Shown here: positions 52,286 to 61,355 of the stretch, piece by piece
Layout: each line of letters begins with the position of its first letter
Numbering within the stretch: position 1 is the first letter of the stretch
Assembly: GCF_021654575.1 (NCBI RefSeq)
Contig: NZ_AP024488.1
Span: 3,681,501-3,745,500, forward strand
Direction: 5' to 3'
DNA length: 64,000 nt
Source: Desulfoluna limicola
GTDB taxonomy: Bacteria > Desulfobacterota > Desulfobacteria > Desulfobacterales > Desulfolunaceae
Position numbers and translations under genes: made by a program
Notes under the pieces: model-generated
The model's database searches: none
The model's input: only the letters and a program-made list of their open reading frames with translations
What the model was told of the DNA's origin: nothing

Positions 52286-55200
52286 TTATGAATCGTTCTC
52301 GATGAAGTCAGCCATGGGGTTCTCCGGCTCTTTTTTCGATTTTTTCATCCAGAACCCGCCTTCTCGCAGGGACTCCCCGGCCCAGCGGACCCACCCCACC
52401 ACCTTCAGGGCAAGCCAGAGAGACCACGCAAGCATCACAAGCCGAAAGGTCCAGACAGGAAGGCTCCAGACTGCGGGCTCGGGGAAAGCTGCGGCCACCC
52501 GGTCCACCGTCCAGTGCAGCAGGGAAGCCGTGGAGCCGTTGCCTGCAATCTGCATGTCCGGCACCCCCAAGAGACCGCCTTTCACGGCATCGAACAGCAC
52601 CGTCACCACCAGCACGCCCCAGGCAACCAGGACCAGCTGCAGTGCGTTAAAGATCAGGCGTTTTTCCGGCCGGTGAAGGCGCCTCATCTCCAGGGCAAAA
52701 AACCACCCGGCCGCAAGCACCACCGCTGGAAGGCTTCGGGTGACGAGACCCAGCCCCAGAAGGGCCCATTCCACACCGGTCAGGGGGGAGACGGGAATCC
52801 GCCCCAGGATAAGCCCCGCCAGCGCCACCAGTGCCACCACACTCCACATCAACACCGCAGGCCCCTGTTGCGGCCCCGATGTCCAGAGAATCCAATGCTC
52901 CCTGGAGAGGTGCATAAAAAGATCGAGGTTCGATGCGCCGTGCCCGAGGGAGAGATCCGGAAAATCGGTTTTCCGGGGTACCAGAAGGTCCAACGGAGAA
53001 AAGCCCTCCCCTTCGGAGGCGCGCCAGACGACATTGACGGTCTCCCTGCCCGGGTTGACCGGGACCGTGATCGTCCCCCCGTCTTCCGGGGCAGGAACCG
53101 GTTCGCCTGAAACCAGAACCTCCTTTACGTGGTGATTAAAGCGGCTTTCAACGTTCACCTCCGACCCTTTGGATGCGCGAATATCCGCTTCCAGTGTCAT
53201 TCGGGCCTCGCCCTTGCCCGGCCAGAGGGTCAGCCTGGCCCGGTCCACGGTAAGGGTGTTGCCCACGGCGCCCTCAAATCGGGACACAGAAAGGTCCACC
53301 GTCTCTCCCCGCCTGGGCGCCCACACCATCCCCTGTTCCGCAAGCCCTCCCGTGGGGGCGATGCCCTGCCAGTTGAGATGCCAGATGGGATCCAGGTGAA
53401 GTCGCCACACCTCCACCACATGCCCGATATCCGGCGCCTTCAAGCCCAGGGGCTCTCCCAGGGGCAACACGCTCTCCCATCGCCGGTGCGTCACCCCGGC
53501 AGGAAACGTGACGGTCACCGAATCCCCTGTGCGCTTAAGCCCCTCAAGCTCGGATCGCACCTCTTCCCCCTTCAGAAGATCAAGGGTCACGGTCACCGGT
53601 GGGCCGGTATCGTCGCCCCCATGACGGGTGACGGTGGTCAGCACACGCCACTCCAGCCCAAGGTCCAACCTGCGTTCCACCCGGAACCAGCTGGAAAGGT
53701 TGCCTTTGCCGGCGAATGGCCGCTCGGCGTTATCTCCTTTTTTAATGCGCGTGGCCCGAAGCACCCCGTCCACCTGGAGGGTGTCGGTGAGCCCGGCGAC
53801 CCGCCATCCCTCGCCTCCTTCCACCCTGACAATGCCCGGTAAAAGGGGAAACCGAAATGTCCACTCCCCTGCCCCGCCTTCCCCCTTCAAGGTCAGGCGA
53901 TGAATCCCCGGGCCTAGGTTCACCCAGGTCTCGCTTTTGAGCGCCAGGCGTTCTAAAGGTCCCGTGGCTTTACTGGAGACAGAGGCAAGGCGCCAGCTTC
54001 CGTCACCCGACGGCAACGGAATGGCCACATGGGCCTGGGTATCCACTTGGAGCGCAAGGGTCACGGGCTCCCCTTCGTGTGGGGGCAGTTTCAAAACAGC
54101 GCGGGTCAGGGCGGCACACGAGGGGTAACAGGAGGGTGCCTCGGTAAGACGGGCTTCAAGCTCCGTCAGCAGGGGGTCGGGGGGATACCCTTCGGCAACG
54201 GCCAACCGGGGTGAAAGGGCAAAAAGAGACACACAAAGCACCAGGGAGACAGCCCGTGCCCCCTTGAAAATCGTTCCCCGGGCCATGGGCGCCACACGAA
54301 GCAGCAGCACAAGGAGCACCCCCACCCGCAGCACACAAAGCCCCCGCCAGAGGTATGGGTGAGCAAGATGCAGGGTGACGATGTGGGCTTCCGATGCAGG
54401 CCCCGTCGATGCCGTCACGTGCTTCCAGCGCCAGCCGGGAAGGGCCGGACCGGTCTGGGTCGCCCCCTCCTCCACGGCCTGCATAAGCTGAGGCCTGTAA
54501 GCCGGGCTTTCCGGTTTCAGCCCCGATCGTTCCATGACGGCGTCCATCATCACTTTGGACTCTTTGGCCCTTGATTCCACGGCCACTTCCGGTGAATAGG
54601 TTTGAACCGAGTGGCGGACCCTGTGCTCCAACTGGGGATAAAGGGCCTGCCGAAGCTGCTGGGAGGCGAAGAGCAGAGAAACAGCAAAAAGAGACACGAG
54701 GACCGCGCCGTGTAGCCCCCTCACCACCTGCCGCCAAACCCCGGAAATCAACCCGCCCTCCCCACCGGCAAGGCGCATCAATGCCGTGGTCACCAGAGCA
54801 GCAGGCCAGAGAAGGGCCGGTGTATAGGGCTCATGCCAGACCAGGACAAGACCGGGAACAAAGAGAAGACCCCAAAGGCTTCCCCAGAGTTTAAAAGCCG
54901 CCACCGCCACCACAAGGATCAGGAAAAAATCAAGAAGGGACCACCCTTCCAGAAACACCCGACCGGACTCCACACCAGCTCCGGCAACAGCGAAGATCCC
55001 CCACCCCACCGGCAGGTGAAAGGCCAGCGAGGTGTGATCAAAGGCGAGGTTCCACCCCACAGGAAGGGACACCCCCATGGACGCTGACTCCATGCGTGAG
55101 ACGGACTCAAGGTCCACGGCCCCTTTCTGCACCTCCACGCCAAAACGGCCCTCACCGGAATCCGCCACCATGCGATCCCGACCGTCCAGGCGGATCCGGC

Positions 55201-56338
55201 CCGGCTCATAGACGCGTTGCGGCAACGAGACAAACCGACGGGTATTGAGGGTGCCTGAAATCCTGTCCCGTACCGTGGCCCCGTTACCGTCAAAGTCAAG
55301 CCACACCTCCCTGTCCAGATTGAGCCGGGATGCAGCCTTCCCCTGCCCCCGCCTGACCTCACGCACAGCGAGCACGTCCCCCTTTTTCGCCAGGTAAGCG
55401 GTATAGCCCTTCCAGGCTTCCGGTATCCGGGTCATGTCGGGATCCACCTGCTTGAGACCTGAAAGGGAGACGAGCCGCATGGCCGAGGAGCGTCTGAAGG
55501 CCCACACTTCCTGGCCAAAGGGCGCCTCAAAGGGCGCAAGGGTCGATAACATATCGTCGTACACCGCCCTGACCGTCACCTCCCATTTCCCGGGCCTTAC
55601 ATCCACTTCAAGACGCCCGCTTTTCCCCATGCGAACCGGCAGGTCGCTTTCAAGCCCCGTCGCAGAGGTGCCTGCAAGAAGAATCCCGTCGATGGTCTCC
55701 CGCCGCTTGCCCCCCGAGACGGAAAGGGTAAGCTTCGTGATGACGGACGCAGGAAGGGTGTCGCTGAAAAGACGTGCCACCTCCACTGTGGTCTGATCGT
55801 TCTCCCGTGGTTCCTGTCTCGGCCTGCTCATCCAGAGCCGATCATCACCGTCGATATAGGGAGCCTCCACCACCGCCCCGTCCACACTCAAAGAAAGGGA
55901 ACCCGTGGTGAATGGGACAGAAATGGCGTGGGGCCGACGCTTCCAGTAAAAGCGACCGGACAGGGAGTGCTCCCCCGCCGTGAGATAAACACGGGGACGG
56001 CCGTTCTCAAGGGTCACGGCCATCGGTTTTCCGTCAGCCATCACCTCCTGGGGCCGAAGGGCCTTGTCCCCTGGGAGCATCACAAACCCGTCGGCAAAAA
56101 GGGTCACATCCTGCCGAAACCGGCCTTCCTCCTGATCCACCACCACATGAAGCGTCCCCGGCCAAAGGCATTGAAAACTGGCGAACTGATTGTACAGGCT
56201 AGGGCAGGCCACCTTCTCGTTGCCGTGCATCACCCACCCCTGCCACGCAGAAAGAGGCTCCGGAACCGCCAATTCACTGGAGGCCCAACTCGTCGAACAT
56301 GCCAGAAAAACAAAAAAAGCCGTCAAAAACCGCTTCAT
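52286..56338 (-). CDS. Large membrane-anchored exported protein, unknown function
   Basis: A 1350-residue protein. Signal peptide about 1-21; beta-rich extracytoplasmic region to about 440 (VQKGAVDLESVSRMESASMG); a cluster of about four helices (about 455-570, FFLILVVAVAAFKLWG, GLLFVPGLVLVW); another extracytoplasmic part with two helices near 670 and 715; a second long beta-rich region (about 730-1120); then four or more helices (about 1140-1310) and a short cytoplasmic tail. No enzyme motif is recognised. The pattern suggests an envelope assembly or polysaccharide-related factor, which is only inference. ATG 56338 is used because AAGGAG lies 6 bases upstream; the ATG at 56344 is too close. 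Confidence 0.7.
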   Translation of the reverse strand: MKRFLTAFFVFLACSTSWASSELAVPEPLSAWQGWVMHGNEKVACPSLYNQFASFQCLWPGTLHVVVDQEEGRFRQDVTLFADGFVMLPGDKALRPQEVMADGKPMAVTLENGRPRVYLTAGEHSLSGRFYWKRRPHAISVPFTTGSLSLSVDGAVVEAPYIDGDDRLWMSRPRQEPRENDQTTVEVARLFSDTLPASVITKLTLSVSGGKRRETIDGILLAGTSATGLESDLPVRMGKSGRLEVDVRPGKWEVTVRAVYDDMLSTLAPFEAPFGQEVWAFRRSSAMRLVSLSGLKQVDPDMTRIPEAWKGYTAYLAKKGDVLAVREVRRGQGKAASRLNLDREVWLDFDGNGATVRDRISGTLNTRRFVSLPQRVYEPGRIRLDGRDRMVADSGEGRFGVEVQKGAVDLESVSRMESASMGVSLPVGWNLAFDHTSLAFHLPVGWGIFAVAGAGVESGRVFLEGWSLLDFFLILVVAVAAFKLWGSLWGLLFVPGLVLVWHEPYTPALLWPAALVTTALMRLAGGEGGLISGVWRQVVRGLHGAVLVSLFAVSLLFASQQLRQALYPQLEHRVRHSVQTYSPEVAVESRAKESKVMMDAVMERSGLKPESPAYRPQLMQAVEEGATQTGPALPGWRWKHVTASTGPASEAHIVTLHLAHPYLWRGLCVLRVGVLLVLLLRVAPMARGTIFKGARAVSLVLCVSLFALSPRLAVAEGYPPDPLLTELEARLTEAPSCYPSCAALTRAVLKLPPHEGEPVTLALQVDTQAHVAIPLPSGDGSWRLASVSSKATGPLERLALKSETWVNLGPGIHRLTLKGEGGAGEWTFRFPLLPGIVRVEGGEGWRVAGLTDTLQVDGVLRATRIKKGDNAERPFAGKGNLSSWFRVERRLDLGLEWRVLTTVTRHGGDDTGPPVTVTLDLLKGEEVRSELEGLKRTGDSVTVTFPAGVTHRRWESVLPLGEPLGLKAPDIGHVVEVWRLHLDPIWHLNWQGIAPTGGLAEQGMVWAPRRGETVDLSVSRFEGAVGNTLTVDRARLTLWPGKGEARMTLEADIRASKGSEVNVESRFNHHVKEVLVSGEPVPAPEDGGTITVPVNPGRETVNVVWRASEGEGFSPLDLLVPRKTDFPDLSLGHGASNLDLFMHLSREHWILWTSGPQQGPAVLMWSVVALVALAGLILGRIPVSPLTGVEWALLGLGLVTRSLPAVVLAAGWFFALEMRRLHRPEKRLIFNALQLVLVAWGVLVVTVLFDAVKGGLLGVPDMQIAGNGSTASLLHWTVDRVAAAFPEPAVWSLPVWTFRLVMLAWSLWLALKVVGWVRWAGESLREGGFWMKKSKKEPENPMADFIENDS

Positions 56339-56372
56339 GCCCATCTCCTTGGAAAAAGATCAAAAAAAGCGT

Positions 56373-56544
56373 CCCTCCGGCGGCAAGGTGTGCCACCTTG
56401 AAAGCGGGTTGCGGATGCGTTTTACCCTTCGTTCCACCGGTCAAATCACATCCGCCTTTGAGTCGGGAGCTACCAGGTATCATTTTTTAAGACATGTTTT
56501 TCAAACTTTTCAAAAGCTTGGCCCCCGGCAGGGCCGCCGGAGGC
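56373..56544. repeat. Bipartite intergenic element, copy 27
   Basis: 172 bases: CCCTCCGGCGGCAAGGTG, GTGTGCCACCTTGAAAGC, a stem around a CCTTCGTTCCACCGG loop, then the inverted AACTTTTCAAAAGCTTGGCCCCCGGCAGGG module and GCCGCCGGAGGC. Confidence 0.85.
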
Positions 56545-56820
56545 ACCAGCTGAATAGTCACAGATTTTTTATATCGTCTTCCCCGGCTGCCAAACAAATA
56601 GTGGCCGCTGTGCTGATTCATTATCAGGGTAACACGTCAGCCCTTGGACAATCGGGTGACCGGGGATCCATGTGTGAGGGGAGAGCGCTTCCGGGACAGA
56701 AGAACATGCCATCCCCCGCTGGCTGTTATTGGATTACCTGCATCCATACAGAGGCAAGAGGGATTGGCACAACGCAAGCAGGATCGTTCACCTCAATCGG
56801 GGATCTCCGTCCTGACTTTC

Positions 56821-57549
56821 CTATTTTTTAAACATTTTATCAACCTCATCTGTCAATGATCCATTGGATTCATGGACCACCAGAGGAGGCAGGATGCAGA
56901 GGGTAGCGGGAGTTTTGCCAAGGGAGAGGAGGAAGCGCTTGGGGGATTCTCTGGCATGGGAATGGACCATGCGGAGCCTTTCGGGGAGGAGCTCTTTATG
57001 CCCGGCGGCCGTTACCACCTCGTCCAGGCGCTCTGCGGGGTACACCAAATTAAGGGTACCTGTGGACGAGAGGTTGATACAGGCGGCATCCAGGAGTTCC
57101 CCAAGGGAAAGGGCCACCTCGTGACGAGCAATGGCTTTCTGGTCACGGGGGTTGAGTCGCCCGTGCCCCAAGGGGGTGTAGGGCGGATTGCTCACCACCA
57201 CATCAAAGGGGACACCCCCGTAGGGCGTGGTGCAATGGCGCATGTCGGCATGGTGGATGGTAACGCGGTGGGACAGGTCGTTTTCCACCCGGTTTCTCTC
57301 GGCAAGGAGGGCCAGTGACTCCTGCAGCTCCACCCCCGCCACCCTTTTCAAACCGGGGTGGCGATGGGCAAGGACCAGGGGCATGACACCGCAGCCGCAC
57401 CCGAGATCCAGAAGGGAGGTCGCGCCGCCTGCTTCCACAAAGTGGGCCAGCAGGATCGAATCAACGGAGAAACGGTACCCTCTCTTCTCCTGGAGCAGGG
57501 TAAGCCCGCCGTCGAAAAGCGTGTCAGCGGTGAGTTCCGGCATCGCCAC
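56821..57549 (-). CDS. TrmN6-like tRNA (adenine-N6) methyltransferase
   Basis: A 242-residue SAM-dependent methylase. LTADTLFDGGLTLLQEKRGYRFSVDSILLAHF (split over 6-37) is the N-terminal signature of tRNA1(Val) A37 methylases; SLLDLGCGCGVMPLVLA binds SAM and VSNPPYTPLG (about 119-128) is the amino-methylase motif. GTG 57549 has GGAGG 10 bases upstream; ATG 57543 is an alternative. It begins just after the DciA-like gene stop, so the two are coupled. Confidence 0.87.
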   Translation of the reverse strand: MAMPELTADTLFDGGLTLLQEKRGYRFSVDSILLAHFVEAGGATSLLDLGCGCGVMPLVLAHRHPGLKRVAGVELQESLALLAERNRVENDLSHRVTIHHADMRHCTTPYGGVPFDVVVSNPPYTPLGHGRLNPRDQKAIARHEVALSLGELLDAACINLSSTGTLNLVYPAERLDEVVTAAGHKELLPERLRMVHSHARESPKRFLLSLGKTPATLCILPPLVVHESNGSLTDEVDKMFKK

Positions 57550-57551
57550 CG

Positions 57552-57875
57552 TCAGCTCGCCTCCACGTGACCGATGGAAAATCGGATCTCGCGCAGGGTA
57601 TCCTCTCCGAGCTTTTTGTTAATCCGGGCAATAATCTCATTTTTCATCATGGAGAGGTGGTGCATCCAGACCGAGCTGTCCACCGTCACAAGCAAAAGGG
57701 TTCCTTTAAATGCCTTGGGACGGGTGTGCCGAGCCACCTCCTCCCCCACGGCTTCGGTCCAGGTCTCCCACAGGCTGAGGAGCTCCAGGTCGGAGCGGCC
57801 TGCAAGGGCCCCGAGTTTTTTCGACAGGATATCACCGATATGGGAGGCCTCTTTTTTCTTTTGACGTATCTTCAT
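57552..57875 (-). CDS. DUF721 / DciA-like protein
   Basis: A 107-residue protein matching the DUF721 (DciA) family: ILSKKLGALAGRSDLELLSLWETWTEAVG, RHTRPKAFKGTLLLVTVDSSVWMHHL, and KLGEDTLREIRFSIG. DciA acts in replicative helicase loading in bacteria without DnaC; whether this short member does so is unproven. The start is uncertain: ATG 57875 lacks a good site, while GTG codons at 57890-57893 directly follow GAGAGGT. It is upstream of the tRNA methylase gene and divergent from hflK. Confidence 0.8.
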   Translation of the reverse strand: MKIRQKKKEASHIGDILSKKLGALAGRSDLELLSLWETWTEAVGEEVARHTRPKAFKGTLLLVTVDSSVWMHHLSMMKNEIIARINKKLGEDTLREIRFSIGHVEAS

Positions 57876-57961
57876 AGCCCGAACATTCACCACACCTCTC
57901 GTGCGCTGTCAACCTCTTCCATGACATCTTTGTCATCTTTGGGATGTTTCTACTTTGTTCC

Positions 57962-57990
57962 TTGAAACTTTTCCCGTATTTTATTAGATT
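57962..57990 (+). promoter_or_regulatory. Sigma-70-type promoter of hflKC
   Basis: TTGAAA, 17 bases, TAGATT, 190 bases before the hflK start and pointing toward it. Confidence 0.5.
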
Positions 57991-58182
57991 TTTAACGTTG
58001 ATGATTTCGTCAGTTGGCGTACATCCATGTTGCGGCCTTCCACAAGAGCCCGATGTCATGGCAGATACAGACAGAGGTTGAAAAACTTCCAGCCATGAGC
58101 CCATCACGACACAACACGACATCATCGTACCATCGGTATGAGCCCCATCACGAACCCACAATCACAAACCACAGGAATAACT

Positions 58183-59241
58183 ATGAATTGGGACTGGGAC
58201 AAACTCAGAGAACAGCAGGGTCAGAAGAAACCCTTCGGAGGAGGCGGTGGTTCAGGCGGCGACGGCCCCACCCCCCCACAATTGGACGACCTGATGAATC
58301 AGTTTAAGAACTTCAGGCTTCCAGGGGGCCTCATCCTTATTGTTCTTTTTCTGCTCTTTTTCGGAAAATCGATGGTCTACACCGTCGGCGTAGGCGAAGT
58401 GGGCATTATCCAGCAGTTCGGCAAGTACTCCCGCCAGACCCTGCCGGGACTTCACTTCAAGCTCCCCATCGGTATTGAACATCTCACCAAGGTCAACGTC
58501 GACATCATTCGTAAAGAAGAGTTCGGCTACAAACAGACCCAGTTCTCGGATCGGGGGGGCAGGAGCCCCAGTGACGATGTCTCCCTGATGCTCACCGGTG
58601 ACCTGAACGTGGGCCTCGTGCCCTGGCTGGTCCAGTACCGCATCGACGACCCGGTAAAATACCTTTTTGAGGTCGAGTCGCCCGAAAACCTGCTGCGTGA
58701 CATGTCCGAGGCGTCCATGCGCCAGGTGGTGGGAGACCGAACCATCAACGAGGTCATCATCAAGCGTGATGAGATCGCCATGGCTGCAAAAGAGATCCTC
58801 CAGAAGGAGCTCAACGAGGCCAACACCGGCATCGTGGTCTCCACCATCGAGATGCAGAAAACCAACGTGCCCGGCCCGGTTCAGCCCTCTTTCAACGAGG
58901 TGAACAAGGCCCAGCAGGAAAAGGAGACCATGATCTACAAAGCCCGGGAAGCCTACAACACGGCGATCCCCACGGCTCACGGCGAAGCGGAACGTACCAT
59001 CCTCGCCGCCGAGGGCTATGCCCTGGATCGCATCAACCGCTCCAAGGGTGACGCAAACCGCTTTCTCGCCCTCTTTGAGGAGTACAACAAGGCCAAGGAT
59101 GTCACGACCCGTCGCATCTACCTGGAAAAAATGGGAGAAATCCTTCCCAAGCTCGGCCGCAAGTACATCGTGGACGAAAACCAGAAAAACATGCTTCCCC
59201 TGTTGAACATGGGACCGGGCAAGGAGGCGACCACCAAATGA
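58183..59241 (+). CDS. hflK: FtsH protease modulator HflK
   Basis: A 352-residue SPFH/prohibitin protein: Gly-rich cytoplasmic N-terminus (about 18-30), transmembrane helix about 47-65, SPFH domain (VGVGEVGIIQQFGKYSRQTLPG) and coiled-coil (EKETMIYKAREAYNTAIPTAHGEAERTI). With HflC it forms a ring around FtsH and restrains it at the inner membrane. ATG 58183 follows AGGAATAACT; an upstream in-frame codon at 58138 is unlikely. It overlaps hflC (ATGA). Confidence 0.93.
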   Translation: MNWDWDKLREQQGQKKPFGGGGGSGGDGPTPPQLDDLMNQFKNFRLPGGLILIVLFLLFFGKSMVYTVGVGEVGIIQQFGKYSRQTLPGLHFKLPIGIEHLTKVNVDIIRKEEFGYKQTQFSDRGGRSPSDDVSLMLTGDLNVGLVPWLVQYRIDDPVKYLFEVESPENLLRDMSEASMRQVVGDRTINEVIIKRDEIAMAAKEILQKELNEANTGIVVSTIEMQKTNVPGPVQPSFNEVNKAQQEKETMIYKAREAYNTAIPTAHGEAERTILAAEGYALDRINRSKGDANRFLALFEEYNKAKDVTTRRIYLEKMGEILPKLGRKYIVDENQKNMLPLLNMGPGKEATTK

Positions 59242-60179
59242 AAACCACAGCACTCTCAACACTGATCCTTGTCTTTGCCGCCGTAGCCGTTCTGGTGATG
59301 TCCGCTTACACCGTGGACGAAACCGAGCAGGTGGTGGTCACCCGTTTCGGCAAGGTGATTGGCACCCCTGTTGCCGATGCCGGGCTTCACTTCAAGGTCC
59401 CCTTCGTTGACCAGGTGAACACCTTCCCCAAGAACCTCCAGGAGTGGGACGGTGAAACCGGTGAGATCCCAACCCTCAACAAAACCTACATCCTCGTGGA
59501 CACCTTTGCGCGCTGGCGGGTGGTGGACCCGGTTCTCTTCTTCCAGACCTGCCGGGACATGCGCGGGGCCATGATCCGCATCAGCGACATCATCGACCCG
59601 GCGGTGAAAAACGCCATCGCCTCCTACGACCTCATTGAAACGGTCCGAAACTCTGACCGCCTTGTCAACGTCGACGATCCGATCTTCGGGGTCACCGGTG
59701 ACGCGGCCAAAGCGAACAAAACCATCAAGGCTGGCCGTACAGTCATCACACGCCAGATCATGAACAACGCCGGTGAAAAGCTCAAGGGCTTCGGCATCGA
59801 CCTGGTGGACGTGAAACTCAAGCGCCTCAACTACCGTGACGATGTCCGGAACTCCGTCTACGACCGCATGATCGCCGAGAGAACTCAGATTGTGGAGAAA
59901 TTTCGATCGGAAGGACGCGGTGAGGCCCAGAGGATTCGCGGTGAAATGGAAAAAGAGCTCAAGAAGATCGAGTCCGAAGCGTACCGTACCGCCCAGGAGC
60001 TCAAGGGTAAGGCAGATGCCGAAGTGACGCGCATCTATGCCGACGCCTACGGCCGGGACCCGGAGTTCTACTCCTTCACCAAGTCCCTGGAGGTCTACGG
60101 CGACGCACTGAACAAGGAGAGCACCCTGATCCTCTCCACCGACTCCGAATTTCTCAAGTACCTGAAAGAGAGACGGTAA
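59238..60179 (+). CDS. hflC: FtsH protease modulator HflC
   Basis: A 313-residue SPFH protein with an N-terminal anchor (STLILVFAAVAVLVMSAY), the YTVDETEQVVVTRFGKVIG opening of HflC, and coiled-coil ERTQIVEKFRSEGRGEAQRI near the C-terminus. Partner of HflK; the start codon overlaps the hflK stop, giving coupled translation. A hairpin terminator follows about 85 bases downstream. Confidence 0.95.
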   Translation: MKTTALSTLILVFAAVAVLVMSAYTVDETEQVVVTRFGKVIGTPVADAGLHFKVPFVDQVNTFPKNLQEWDGETGEIPTLNKTYILVDTFARWRVVDPVLFFQTCRDMRGAMIRISDIIDPAVKNAIASYDLIETVRNSDRLVNVDDPIFGVTGDAAKANKTIKAGRTVITRQIMNNAGEKLKGFGIDLVDVKLKRLNYRDDVRNSVYDRMIAERTQIVEKFRSEGRGEAQRIRGEMEKELKKIESEAYRTAQELKGKADAEVTRIYADAYGRDPEFYSFTKSLEVYGDALNKESTLILSTDSEFLKYLKERR

Positions 60180-60261
60180 CCAACTGAGACCCATCGGGGC
60201 GTGGCCGTGTGGCTGCGCCCCGACTCTCGCCGGCCCCAACGAAAGCCCAGCCATCGGGTAC

Positions 60262-60299
60262 AAAAAAAGCACCTGAGCGCAAGCGCCGGTGCTTTTTTT
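60262..60299. terminator. Bidirectional intrinsic terminator
   Basis: AAAAAAAGCACC and GGTGCTTTTTTT pair, with an inner GCGC-AA-GCGC stem. It has As on one side and Ts on the other, so it can stop hflC transcripts on the plus strand and the small gene at 60326 on the minus strand. Confidence 0.9.
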
Positions 60300-60325
60300 G
60301 TAACATCAAAATCGGGATAGAAACC

Positions 60326-60424
60326 CTATTTACCCTTACGTCGCTGATGACGGGTTCGGGCCAACAGTTTTCTATGCTTGTGCTTGCGCATTTTCTTGCG
60401 TCTTTTTTTAATCACGCTACCCAA
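60326..60424 (-). CDS. AURKAIP1/COX24-domain small ribosomal-type protein (bS22-like)
   Basis: A 32-residue very basic protein, MGSVIKKRRKKMRKHKHRK followed by LLARTRHQRRKGK. It matches the short bacterial AURKAIP1/COX24-domain proteins, known in mycobacteria as small-subunit protein bS22 and related to mitochondrial mS38. It should bind rRNA. The start codon is TTG at 60424, fixed by a full GGAGGTGG four bases upstream; no ATG gives the conserved GSVIKKRRK opening. The gene is too short for ordinary gene finders. The shared hairpin at 60262-60299 is its terminator. Confidence 0.85.
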   Translation of the reverse strand: MGSVIKKRRKKMRKHKHRKLLARTRHQRRKGK

Positions 60425-60684
60425 CAGACCACCTCCGTTCATAGAGATATTTTTGCAATCATAATCACATTCAATGTGTTTTCGGTAACAACCGGCGAAA
60501 CAACCGACATGTACATATGTTCGGCCCGGTACGCAGAAGATAACCTCTTCCGCAGCGTCGACATCCTGAAGAGAACCCCAGGAAGCATGTAACTTCTTTA
60601 CCTTTTCGCCAACACATGGTGTTACACAAAATTGGAATTTAACACCTTTACCCCCATTTTGTCCACATGTTTTTCCAGGAGCCC

Positions 60685-61209
60685 ATGCATCGAGACCATT
60701 TCAACAGCGCCGAACTCAAGCTGGTAAACCGGGCCATCTCTGTTTCTGAGGAGCTGGTGAGCGACCACTACAAAATTTCAGAAAGCCAGTGGCTTAGAAA
60801 CCGGTTTGACGTCAAGACAGGGGCCCAGCTCACCCCGGAGGAACGAGCCGCCAATGACGTCTTCGCCCAGGTCATCCGCTACCGGGGAACCCCCTCTCCC
60901 GATGCGGGCGCCCCACGCAATTTCGATCTTTACATGATCTGCCTTCAGGACCGATCGATCCTGAAAGAAGTCGAAACCAACACCGACGTACCGCTCTATC
61001 CCTTCCTATTGTATTTGTTTGTCCACGAGCTGGTCCACATCGTCCGATTCGGCCGATTCATCCAAAGCTTTACCATGCCGGACTCAAAACGGGACCTCGA
61101 AGAGAACATCGTCCATGAGCACACCCGCGAGATCCTTGCGTCCACACAGCTCTCCGGCGTGGAAAAAATAATCTCTCAAAGATGGGCAATCCGGCACTGT
61201 AGCCAATAA
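60685..61209 (+). CDS. Predicted zinc metallopeptidase-like protein (HELVH)
   Basis: A 174-residue soluble protein with HELVH at about 113-117 (LYLFVHELVHIVRFG) and a downstream acidic segment (DLEENIVHEHTREIL) that could give the third zinc ligand, the pattern of small gluzincin-like peptidases. The rest shows no known family. Cytosolic, since there is no signal peptide. AGGAG just before ATG 60685 decides the start; the ATG at 60667 lacks a site. Role unknown; the neighbours (hflKC, fmdB, groES) point to protein quality control. Confidence 0.62.
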   Translation: MHRDHFNSAELKLVNRAISVSEELVSDHYKISESQWLRNRFDVKTGAQLTPEERAANDVFAQVIRYRGTPSPDAGAPRNFDLYMICLQDRSILKEVETNTDVPLYPFLLYLFVHELVHIVRFGRFIQSFTMPDSKRDLEENIVHEHTREILASTQLSGVEKIISQRWAIRHCSQ

Positions 61210-61250
61210 TATCCAAACATTAGCCAGCGGGACTTTTTTGCGGGTGTTTC

Positions 61251-61278
61251 TTGACAGCCTTTGATTCCTGATTATATT
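61251..61278 (+). promoter_or_regulatory. Sigma-70 promoter upstream of the FmdB gene
   Basis: TTGACA, 16 bases, TATATT, about 78 bases before the zinc-ribbon start. It may also serve groES-groEL. Confidence 0.65.
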
Positions 61279-61355
61279 TCTTTCGTACAAACGCTCAGAC
61301 TAAAGGGCAATGCCTTTGAGCCTGATCTCTTAGAAGCGACCAGGAGGTAATCAAC

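Noticed and set aside
2833..56544. CRISPR array interpretation of the many similar repeats
   Set aside because: Copies are dispersed kilobases apart, differ in orientation and in internal sequence, and no cas gene is present.
58252..59262. Long minus-strand frame over hflK (and a similar one over hflC, 59256-60272)
   Set aside because: Antisense shadows of clear SPFH genes with no recognisable product.
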